A DNA stretch of 5,394 nucleotides, taken from the NCBI GenBank assembly GCA_910589135.1, contig CAJUSL010000080.1, positions 1 to 5,394 of the forward strand, given 5' to 3'. Made by a program: the position numbers and the translations under genes. This stretch comes from an uncultured Eggerthellaceae bacterium. Its GTDB lineage: Bacteria > Actinomycetota > Coriobacteriia > Coriobacteriales > Eggerthellaceae. Under the pieces are notes generated by a model. That model was given only the letters and a program-made list of their open reading frames with translations. It did no database searches and was not told where the DNA came from. Positions 1-5,260 of this stretch are shown here, in pieces. Position 1 is the first letter of the stretch, and every line of letters starts with the position of its first letter.

Positions 1-682
1 CATCAAGGGCCTCGGCCTCTCCTGGATCCGCGGCGGCGCGTTCAAGCCGCGCACCAACCCGCACTCCTTCCAGGGCCTCGGCGAGGAGGCGCTGAAGATC
101 ATGAAGGCCTCCGGCGACAGGCACGGCCTGTTCACCCTCACCGAGGTCATGGACAGCGCGCACTGCGAGCTCGTGCACTCCTACGTCGACGGGCTCCAGG
201 TGGGCGCGCGCAACTTCCAGAACTTCTCGCTGCTGAAGAAGATCGGCCAGGTGACCGCCGAGTCGCACAAGATGGTGCTCTACAAGCGCGGCTTCGCGGG
301 CACCATCGCCGAGTGGCTCGCCGCGTGCGACTACATCTCCGACTGCGGCAACGACAACATCGTGCTGTGCGAGCGCGGCATCCGCACGTTCGAGACGGCC
401 ACGCGCTTCACGCTCGACATCGCCGCCGTGCCCGTCATCCACAAGCAGTCGCTCTATCCGGTGTGCATCGACGTGTCGCACCCGGCGGGGCAGCGCGACC
501 TCGTGCCCTCGCTCGCCAAGGCGGCCATCGCCGCGGGCGCGGACTCCATCATGGTGGAGGTGCACCCCAACCCGCCGAAGGCCCTCTCCGACGGCCCTCA
601 GCAGCTCACCCCGGCCCAGTTCGAGGAGTTCGTCGCCGAGCTTCGCGTGCTCGCCGGCGCCCTGGGGAAGAAGGTCGTCTAG
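1..682 (+). CDS. aroF: 3-deoxy-7-phosphoheptulonate (DAHP) synthase, C-terminal part; 5' end outside window
   Basis: This enzyme condenses phosphoenolpyruvate with erythrose 4-phosphate to give DAHP, the first cytosolic step of the shikimate/chorismate pathway to aromatic amino acids. The gene is open from the window edge (first full codon at 2), and 226 residues are visible; the family is about 335-350 residues, so roughly a third is missing. Recognisable family blocks are RGGAFKPRT near the start, then FQGLGEE, QVGARNFQNF, LCERGIRTFE and DVSHPAGQR, and near the end VEVHPNPPKALSDGPQQL. Three of the four expected metal ligands can be placed by family knowledge: His (codon 479-481, DVSH), Glu (557-559, EVHP) and Asp (590-592, SDG). 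The fourth, an N-terminal Cys, lies upstream of the window. The pattern matches the KDO8P-synthase-like class I beta type rather than the E. coli AroG type. Any N-terminal regulatory (ACT/FL) domain would be out of view. The TAG stop at 680-682 overlaps the pcrA start by one base. Function is secure; the gene symbol is less so. Confidence 0.93.
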   Translation, partial: IKGLGLSWIRGGAFKPRTNPHSFQGLGEEALKIMKASGDRHGLFTLTEVMDSAHCELVHSYVDGLQVGARNFQNFSLLKKIGQVTAESHKMVLYKRGFAGTIAEWLAACDYISDCGNDNIVLCERGIRTFETATRFTLDIAAVPVIHKQSLYPVCIDVSHPAGQRDLVPSLAKAAIAAGADSIMVEVHPNPPKALSDGPQQLTPAQFEEFVAELRVLAGALGKKVV

Positions 683-3033
683 TGGCGGTGGACCTGGCCA
701 CATTGAACGACCCCCAGCGAGAAGCGGTCCTGTGCACGAAGGGGCCGCTTCTCGTTCTGGCGGGGGCGGGAAGCGGCAAGACGCGCGTCTTGACCTACCG
801 CATCGCGCACATGGTGGACGAGCTGGGCATCTCGCCCTGGTCCATCCTCGCCATCACGTTCACCAACAAGGCGGCCACCGAGATGCGCGAGAGGCTCTCG
901 CAGGTCATCGGCGCCAAGTCGCGCGGCATGTGGGTCTCCACGTTCCACAGCGCATGCGTGCGCATCATCCGCGCCAACGCCGAGACGCTCGGCTTCACGC
1001 AGAGCTTCACCATCTACGACCCCGACGACCAGAAGCGCCTGGTGAAGGCCCTGATGCTCGAGCTGGACGTCAACCCGAAGATGTTCCCGCCCAACACCGT
1101 GCTGGGCCGCATATCGTCGGCGAAGAACGAGCTTTTGGTGCCCGGCGAGTACGCCAAGGCCGCCACCGACCCGGTGGGGAAGGTGGCCGCCCGCGTGTAC
1201 GAGCGCTACCAGGAACGCCTGAAGGCGTCGAACGCCATGGACTTCGACGACCTGCTGCTGTACACCTACCTGCTGTTCAAGCACCATCCCGACGTGCTGG
1301 CGGCCTACCAGGACCGCTTCCACTACATTATGGTCGACGAGTACCAGGACACCAACCACGCGCAGTACGTCATCACCCAACTGCTGGCGGCGGGGCACCG
1401 CAACATCATGGTGGTGGGCGACGACGACCAGTCCATCTACTCGTGGCGCGGCGCCGACATCTCCAACATCCTCGACTTCGAGGAAGACTACCCCGACGCG
1501 CGCGTGGTGAAGCTCGAGCAGAACTACCGAAGCACCGCCAACATCCTCAACGCCGCGAACGCCGTCATCGCGAACAACCGCAAGCGCAAGGAGAAGCGCC
1601 TGTTCACCGAGGTGGGCTCGGGCGACAAGGTGGGCGTCTTCGTGGCCAGCGACGAGCGCGACGAGGGGCGCTGGGTGGCAGGCGAGATCGAGAAGCTGAA
1701 GGGCGAGGGCGCCAGCTACAGCCAGATGGCCGTGTTCTACCGCACCAACGCGCAGTCGCGCGTCATCGAGGACATGCTCATCCGTGTGGGCGTGCCCTAC
1801 CGCATTGTCGGCGGCACGAAGTTCTTCGACCGCAAGGAGATCCGTGACGTCATGGCGTACCTCTCGCTGGTGGCGAACCCGGCCGACGACGTGTCGTTCC
1901 AGCGCATCGTCAACACGCCCAAGCGCGGCATCGGCAAGGGCACCATCGAGCAGATGGAGGAGGCCTCGCGCGCGCTGCGCATGCCGATGCTCGAGGCCGC
2001 CGAGACGCTGATCGCCGACGAGTCGGTCAGGCCCTCGGCGCGCAAGTCCATCGGCGAGTTCGTCGAGATGGTCAAGGCGGCGCACGCCTACGAGGGCGAT
2101 TTGCGCAAGGTGGTCGAGCGCATCATCGACGACACGCGCATGGTCGAGGCCTACGAGATGGAGGACACCGACGAGGCGCGCAGCCGCATCGAGAACATCA
2201 AGGAGTTCCTGTCGGTCGTCACCGAGTTCGCCCAGACCCACGACGACGGCGAGGACGCCTACTTCGAGGCGCCCACGGCTGCCGATGCGCCCGGCCAGGA
2301 CGCGGAAGGGGAGGAGCCTGCCCGCGCGCTGCGCGGCGACTCGCTCGCCGACTTCATCGAATGGGTGCGCCTGCGCACCGACCTCGACGCCGTCGACGAG
2401 GGAGGGGCGGCCGTCACGCTCATGACGGTCCATTCCGCCAAGGGGCTCGAGTTCGACTACGTGTTCGTCACGGGCATGGAGGAGACCATCTTCCCGCACA
2501 TGAACTCGATCGGCGAGAGCGAGGGCATCGAGGAGGAGCGGCGGCTCGCCTACGTCGCCATCACGCGCGCACGCAGGAAGCTCTGCCTCACCTGCGCGCA
2601 GACGCGCCAGCTGTTCGGGCAGACCAACGCCAACCCCGCGTCCCGCTTCATCCAGGAAATCCCCTCCGAGCTGCGCGACACCAAAGGGCTCGGCTCCGCC
2701 GGGTTCTCGGGAAGCGGCTGGGAGAAGCGCGGAAGCCGCCGCGGCATCTCGGGCAGCGGCCGCGAGGCCGGGCGCGGAGGCGTGTCGTACCAGTCGTCCG
2801 CCTCGCAGGGGACGCGCAGAGGCCGCGCGCTTTCGGGCGCGAAGGCGTCCTCCGACGGCAAGCGCGCCGGGGCGCGCGCCGCCTTCAAGAAGGGCGACGT
2901 GGTCGACCACAAGACGTTCGGCAAGGGCGTCGTCATCAAGGTGGACGGCGACACGCTGCTGGTGAAGTTCGCGAAGAGCGGCCAGGTGAAGAAGCTGCTC
3001 AAGGACTACGCCCCCATCGTCAAGATCGGCTGA
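682..3033 (+). CDS. pcrA: ATP-dependent 3'-5' DNA helicase PcrA/UvrD (superfamily 1A)
   Basis: PcrA unwinds DNA 3' to 5' in repair, in rolling-circle replication, and in clearing RecA or stalled RNA polymerase. The protein has 783 residues, slightly longer than the usual 720-780. Motifs visible in order: Q motif LNDPQRE (8-14); Walker A AGAGSGKT (27-34, Lys33); Ia ITFTNKAATEMRERL; Ib STFH; Walker B DEYQDTN (219-225); III GDDDQSIYSWRGAD (246-259); IV EQNYRST (279-285); V TLMTVHSAKGLEFD (579-592); VI EERRLAYVAITRARRK (618-633). An acidic Ala/Pro/Glu/Asp-rich stretch (about 519-552) looks like a lineage-specific insertion. A flexible Gly/Ser/Arg-rich linker (about 667-733) joins the motor to a basic Tudor-like C-terminal domain (about 735-782, with HKTFGKGVV), which in PcrA/UvrD contacts RNA polymerase. 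The GTG at 682 is chosen because GGGGAAGAAGG at 664-674 is a good ribosome-binding site 7 nt upstream and homology begins within a few residues. The GTG at 688 is the alternative. Translation is probably coupled to the upstream DAHP synthase through the TAGTG overlap. Confidence 0.96.
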   Translation: MAVDLATLNDPQREAVLCTKGPLLVLAGAGSGKTRVLTYRIAHMVDELGISPWSILAITFTNKAATEMRERLSQVIGAKSRGMWVSTFHSACVRIIRANAETLGFTQSFTIYDPDDQKRLVKALMLELDVNPKMFPPNTVLGRISSAKNELLVPGEYAKAATDPVGKVAARVYERYQERLKASNAMDFDDLLLYTYLLFKHHPDVLAAYQDRFHYIMVDEYQDTNHAQYVITQLLAAGHRNIMVVGDDDQSIYSWRGADISNILDFEEDYPDARVVKLEQNYRSTANILNAANAVIANNRKRKEKRLFTEVGSGDKVGVFVASDERDEGRWVAGEIEKLKGEGASYSQMAVFYRTNAQSRVIEDMLIRVGVPYRIVGGTKFFDRKEIRDVMAYLSLVANPADDVSFQRIVNTPKRGIGKGTIEQMEEASRALRMPMLEAAETLIADESVRPSARKSIGEFVEMVKAAHAYEGDLRKVVERIIDDTRMVEAYEMEDTDEARSRIENIKEFLSVVTEFAQTHDDGEDAYFEAPTAADAPGQDAEGEEPARALRGDSLADFIEWVRLRTDLDAVDEGGAAVTLMTVHSAKGLEFDYVFVTGMEETIFPHMNSIGESEGIEEERRLAYVAITRARRKLCLTCAQTRQLFGQTNANPASRFIQEIPSELRDTKGLGSAGFSGSGWEKRGSRRGISGSGREAGRGGVSYQSSASQGTRRGRALSGAKASSDGKRAGARAAFKKGDVVDHKTFGKGVVIKVDGDTLLVKFAKSGQVKKLLKDYAPIVKIG

Positions 3034-3044
3034 AGCCGGGCGTG

Positions 3045-3086
3045 TGCCGACGCGCCGCCGTCCCTGCCATCGGCCGCCCGTCGGCA
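3045..3086 (+). repeat. inverted repeat after pcrA, weak hairpin
   Basis: A perfect 8-bp inverted repeat, TGCCGACG (3045-3052) and CGTCGGCA (3079-3086), encloses a 26-nt GC-rich loop. It begins 12 nt after the pcrA stop. It could act as a transcription end or mRNA-stabilising hairpin for aroF-pcrA, but no T-tract follows, so a canonical intrinsic terminator is not supported. It also lies just upstream of the next promoter and could equally be an operator. An 8-bp repeat in such GC-rich DNA can arise by chance. Confidence 0.3.
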
Positions 3087-3111
3087 TGGGCGTCTTCGCC
3101 TGGCGCCGCTT

Positions 3112-3120
3112 TGCTATAGT
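3112..3120 (+). promoter_or_regulatory. extended -10 promoter for the pyrophosphatase gene
   Basis: TGCTATAGT combines a TGn extension (3112-3114) with TATAGT (3115-3120), one mismatch from TATAAT. It stands out as an AT-rich island in the GC-rich spacer. No good -35 box lies at the right distance: GTCTTC at 3092-3097, with a 17-bp spacing, is poor. That is typical of extended -10 promoters. The expected transcription start is near 3126-3128, giving a leader of only about 28 nt before the ATG at 3155. This suggests the pyrophosphatase gene is transcribed independently of pcrA. Confidence 0.6.
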
Positions 3121-3154
3121 ATCCAGGTCAGCAAGCGACTTCGAGGGGACGTTC

Positions 3155-4516
3155 ATGCCGAACACGGTATTGGTGCTTGGGCACCGCAATCCTGACAACG
3201 ACTCGATCAGCGCGGCCATCGGGCATGCCTATCTGCGCACGAAGCTGGCGGAGCGCGACGGGAACCCCGAAGGGCTCGCGTTCGTTCCCGGGCGCCTGGG
3301 GCCGCTTCCCCCCGAAAGCCAGTGGGTGCTCGAGAAGAACGGCATCGAGGCGCCGAAGCTCGTCAAGCACGTCAACGTGCGCGTGAAGGACGTCATGACG
3401 AAGGATCCGGTCAGCGTCGGCGAGCAGGACACGATGCTCGAGGCGGGGCGCCTGCTGCGCAAGCACAACGTGCGCTCGCTCGTGGTGTGCGACGACGAGG
3501 GGAAGTTCCTCGGCCTCATCTCCACGCGCGCCATCGCAGAGCGCTACATCTCCGCCACCGACATGCTGGAAGAGGGGGAGAGCTCCTCGTCCATGGCGGT
3601 CGCGTCTTCGCTGATCGACTCGCTGGGCCAGAAGGTGTGCGAGCTCATGGCCACCAACGTCCTCGTGCTCGACGAGGAGGACCTGGTGAAGGACGCCGCG
3701 GCCGACCTCATCGCCAGCGAGCTGCGCGAGGGCGTGGTGCTCGACACGGCCGGCAGGGCCATCGGCATCGTCACGCGCTCCGACGTCGCCAACGCCCCCA
3801 AGCGCAAGGTCATCCTGGTCGACCACAACGAGAGCCGCCAGGCCGTCTGCGGCATCGAGAACGCCGACGTGCTCGAGATCATCGACCACCACCGCGTTGC
3901 CGACGTGTCCACGGCGAAGCCCATCCGCTTTCTCAACCTTCCGTGGGGCTCCACCGCCACCATCGTCACCTACGAGCTGCGCCGCGAAGGCATCGACATC
4001 CCTGCCGACATCGCCGAGCTTCTGCTGTCGGCAATCATGACCGACACCGTCATCCTGAAGTCTCCCACCGCCACCGACGTCGACCGCGATAACGCCGAGC
4101 ACCTGTGCGGCCTGCTCGGCGTCGACATGCGCGAGTTCGGGCTGCAGGTGTTCCGCGCGCGCGGCGGCGAGGGGGACATGCCCGTCGAGAAGTTCGTGGG
4201 CGCCGACTCCAAGGAATTCTCGGTGGGCGACGGCGTGGTGCTCATCGCGCAGCACGAGACCGTCGACCTCGAAGGGGCGATGTCGCGCGAGGGCGAGGTG
4301 CGTGAGCACATGCGCAGGCTCAAGGACGACAACGGCTACGAGTTCGTGCTGCTGCTGGTCACCGACATCCTCGCCGAGGGCAGCCAGTTCCTGCTGGAGG
4401 GCAGCCCCCGCGTCGTCGAGCAGGCATTCGGCATCGAATGCAACCCCGAGGGCGGCAACTGGATGCCGGGCATCCTGTCGCGCAAGAAGCAGGTGGCCGC
4501 GCGCATCCTGGCGTAG
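3155..4516 (+). CDS. ppaC: family II (DHH) manganese-dependent inorganic pyrophosphatase with CBS domain pair
   Basis: This cytosolic enzyme hydrolyses pyrophosphate to two phosphates, pulling nucleic-acid synthesis and tRNA charging forward. It has 453 residues, against about 310 for plain family II enzymes; the extra length is a regulatory insert. The N-terminal DHH segment has GHRNPDNDS (9-17), with His10, Asp14 and Asp16 as expected metal ligands. CBS1 (about 77-133) contains VKDVMTKDPVSV and CBS2 (about 160-214) ends near TRSDVAN. The DHH domain resumes with VDHNE (Asp223), IDHH (243-246) and MTDT (Asp297). The C-terminal DHHA2 domain ends with the substrate-binding SRKKQ signature (442-446). 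No DRTGG domain separates the CBS repeats. Known relatives are inhibited by AMP/ADP and activated by ATP through the CBS pair; the same control is inferred here. The ATG at 3155 is chosen because GAGGGG (3143-3148) is a fair ribosome-binding site 6 nt upstream and the conserved family sequence starts immediately. Upstream in-frame starts (3044, 3086) precede or overlap the promoter. All expected catalytic residues are present. Confidence 0.95.
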   Translation: MPNTVLVLGHRNPDNDSISAAIGHAYLRTKLAERDGNPEGLAFVPGRLGPLPPESQWVLEKNGIEAPKLVKHVNVRVKDVMTKDPVSVGEQDTMLEAGRLLRKHNVRSLVVCDDEGKFLGLISTRAIAERYISATDMLEEGESSSSMAVASSLIDSLGQKVCELMATNVLVLDEEDLVKDAAADLIASELREGVVLDTAGRAIGIVTRSDVANAPKRKVILVDHNESRQAVCGIENADVLEIIDHHRVADVSTAKPIRFLNLPWGSTATIVTYELRREGIDIPADIAELLLSAIMTDTVILKSPTATDVDRDNAEHLCGLLGVDMREFGLQVFRARGGEGDMPVEKFVGADSKEFSVGDGVVLIAQHETVDLEGAMSREGEVREHMRRLKDDNGYEFVLLLVTDILAEGSQFLLEGSPRVVEQAFGIECNPEGGNWMPGILSRKKQVAARILA

Positions 4517-4557
4517 GGCGGGCGTTTTCCGCCACGACGGGGGAAGCCCCTTCGGGC
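4517..4557 (+). terminator. possible transcription end after ppaC (adjacent GC-rich hairpins)
   Basis: Directly after the stop codon, GGCGG (4517-4521) can pair with CCGCC (4529-4533) around a loop containing TTTT. Next, GGGG (4540-4543) pairs with CCCC (4547-4550), or alternatively GCCC (4546-4549) with GGGC (4554-4557) around CTTC. The stems are short (4-5 bp) and no clear U-tract follows. A terminator is expected here because the next gene has its own promoter, but the sequence support is weak. The stretch from 4558 to about 4639 holds nothing I recognise beyond a 5-bp GCCGG/CCGGC repeat (4605-4609, 4625-4629). Confidence 0.3.
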
Positions 4558-4639
4558 ACGGCGCCGCCGATGCGCCCTTCGTTTCCCTAGCAGGCAAACC
4601 GTCGGCCGGAAGAAATAGATACGCCCGGCTCCGTGGCGT

Positions 4640-4668
4640 TTGACAAGCTGGGGTGACTTCCATAACAT
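4640..4668 (+). promoter_or_regulatory. sigma-70-type promoter of the str operon (rpsL)
   Basis: A perfect TTGACA -35 box (4640-4645) is followed, after an ideal 17-bp spacer, by TAACAT (4663-4668), a four-of-six match to TATAAT. The expected transcription start is about 4674-4676, giving a leader of about 90 nt before the rpsL ATG. An A-rich stretch (about 4610-4621) lies upstream, a little farther than the usual UP-element position. A strong promoter suits a ribosomal protein operon. The -10 assignment could shift by a few bases within the repeated ATAAC sequence. Confidence 0.72.
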
Positions 4669-4676
4669 AACGCTTC

Positions 4677-4710
4677 GCGTCCCGTCAGGAGGGGACGCTT
4701 CTTGTTGTTT
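4677..4710 (+). promoter_or_regulatory. rpsL leader stem-loop 1 with T-rich tail (terminator/attenuator-like)
   Basis: A perfect 7-bp GC-rich stem, GCGTCCC (4677-4683) with GGGACGC (4692-4698), closes an 8-nt loop. It is followed at once by the T-rich TTCTTGTTGTTT (4699-4710). A GC-rich stem plus U-rich tail is the layout of an intrinsic terminator, here between the predicted transcription start and rpsL, so an attenuator is possible. The U-tract is interrupted by C and G residues, which would make termination inefficient. An early 5' protective hairpin is the alternative. The pairing is seen in the sequence; the role is inferred. Confidence 0.45.
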
Positions 4711-4740
4711 GCTTCCGTACATATCGGCAAACAACAGGAA
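4699..4740 (+). promoter_or_regulatory. rpsL leader stem-loop 2 (14-bp stem)
   Basis: TTCTTGTTGTTTGC (4699-4712) pairs with GCAAACAACAGGAA (4727-4740) over 14 positions with one G-U wobble, around a 14-nt loop. Such a long, AT-rich stem is unlikely by chance in a GC-rich genome. It ends 13 nt before the rpsL Shine-Dalgarno sequence and starts directly after stem-loop 1, whose U-rich tail forms its 5' arm. Plausible roles are a binding site for an autoregulatory ribosomal protein, an mRNA-stabilising element, or part of an attenuation switch. No known leader family is recognised with certainty. Confidence 0.6.
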
Positions 4741-4753
4741 CGGAAGGGCAGTT

Positions 4754-4761
4754 AGAAGGAG
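4754..4761 (+). promoter_or_regulatory. ribosome-binding site of rpsL
   Basis: AGAAGGAG lies 4 nt before the ATG at 4766, a strong though slightly close Shine-Dalgarno match. It fixes the rpsL start and rules out the in-frame extension upstream. The site lies just outside stem-loop 2, so it would be accessible when that hairpin forms. Confidence 0.8.
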
Positions 4762-4765
4762 TCAC

Positions 4766-5137
4766 ATGCCAACAATCAACCAATTGGTCCGCAAGGGCCG
4801 CCAGAAGCAGGAAGACAAGAAGAAGACGCCTGCTCTGAAGGGGAACCCGCAGAAGCGCGGCGTTTGCACGCGCGTCTACACCACCACCCCCAAGAAGCCG
4901 AACTCGGCGCTGCGCAAGGTCTGCCGCGTGCGCCTGGTCAACGGCATGGAGGTCACGGCCTACATCCCGGGCATCGGCCACAACCTGCAGGAGCACTCGA
5001 TGGTGCTCATCCGCGGCGGCCGCGTCAAGGACCTGCCGGGCGTTCGCTACAAGGTCATCCGCGGCGCGCTCGACTGCGCACCGGTGGACAGCCGCATGCA
5101 GGCCCGCAGCCGCTATGGAGCCAAGCGCCCCAAGTAA
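4766..5137 (+). CDS. rpsL: 30S ribosomal protein S12
   Basis: S12 sits at the decoding centre of the small ribosomal subunit and controls translational accuracy. The protein has 123 residues, standard for the family. It starts MPTINQLVRKGR and contains the near-invariant blocks PQKRGVCTRVYTTTPKKPNS (28-47), GHNLQEHSMVLIRGG (71-85), RVKDLPGVRY (86-95) and the basic tail ARSRYGAKRPK. Lys43 and Lys88, the classic sites of streptomycin-resistance substitutions, are both wild type, so the S12 allele predicts sensitivity. Asp89, the residue that RimO methylthiolates in bacteria having that enzyme, is present. Ile70 (PGIGHN) replaces the Glu found in E. coli and mycobacteria; plastid S12 also has Ile there as I recall. 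The gene opens the str operon behind its own promoter and structured leader, with rpsG next after 123 bp. Confidence 0.99.
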   Translation: MPTINQLVRKGRQKQEDKKKTPALKGNPQKRGVCTRVYTTTPKKPNSALRKVCRVRLVNGMEVTAYIPGIGHNLQEHSMVLIRGGRVKDLPGVRYKVIRGALDCAPVDSRMQARSRYGAKRPK

Positions 5138-5260
5138 CCAGCCAGTAAGCCGCGCGGGCGCAGCGGGCGGCAGGCGAGCCGCACGCGCGAAGGACGCCTA
5201 ATGGCCGCATCTCGCTGACGGATGCGACCCGAAGCGCGCAGAGAAGAAGGAGAAACCCTT
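5138..5260 (+). promoter_or_regulatory. rpsL-rpsG intergenic region, structured RNA and rpsG ribosome-binding site
   Basis: Three pairings can be drawn. CGCGCG (5151-5156) pairs with CGCGCG (5184-5189), enclosing GCGGC (5167-5171) paired with GCCGC (5178-5182). A separate stem joins CGCATC (5206-5211) to GATGCG (5221-5226) around a 9-nt loop. In E. coli the equivalent intergenic mRNA binds S7 for translational feedback on the str operon; a similar role here is inferred from position and length only. GC-rich sequence pairs easily, so individual stems are uncertain. No new promoter is apparent. The rpsG Shine-Dalgarno sequence AAGAAGGAG (5244-5252) ends 8 nt before its ATG. Confidence 0.45.

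Noticed and set aside
313..681. Upstream extension of the pcrA frame to an ATG at 313
   Set aside because: It would overlap the conserved DAHP synthase in another frame and gives an Arg/His/Ala-rich sequence unlike any helicase N-terminus. The GTG at 682 has a ribosome-binding site and begins just before the Q motif.
3044..3154. Earlier in-frame starts for the pyrophosphatase (GTG 3044, ATG 3086)
   Set aside because: Both lie upstream of the predicted -10 promoter, the added residues are not family-like, and the ATG at 3155 has a ribosome-binding site and starts at the conserved first strand.
679..3219. 846-codon open frame on the minus strand opposite pcrA
   Set aside because: It mirrors the codon structure of the real gene in high-GC DNA. 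Its product is a low-complexity mix of Val, Leu, Asp, Arg, Ala and His with no recognisable domain.
3128..4663. 511-codon minus-strand frame opposite the pyrophosphatase gene
   Set aside because: Same GC-driven antisense artefact; the + strand carries a complete conserved enzyme.
4700..4745. H-type pseudoknot between the loop of leader stem-loop 2 and ACGGAA downstream
   Set aside because: The pairing exists, but no nucleotides remain to span the 13-bp stem, so simultaneous formation is sterically unlikely. It is kept as an alternative fold instead.
4640..4765. In-frame N-terminal extension of rpsL from 4640
   Set aside because: The extension covers the promoter and leader hairpins. S12 proteins start at the MPTINQ-type sequence, which follows a strong Shine-Dalgarno site.
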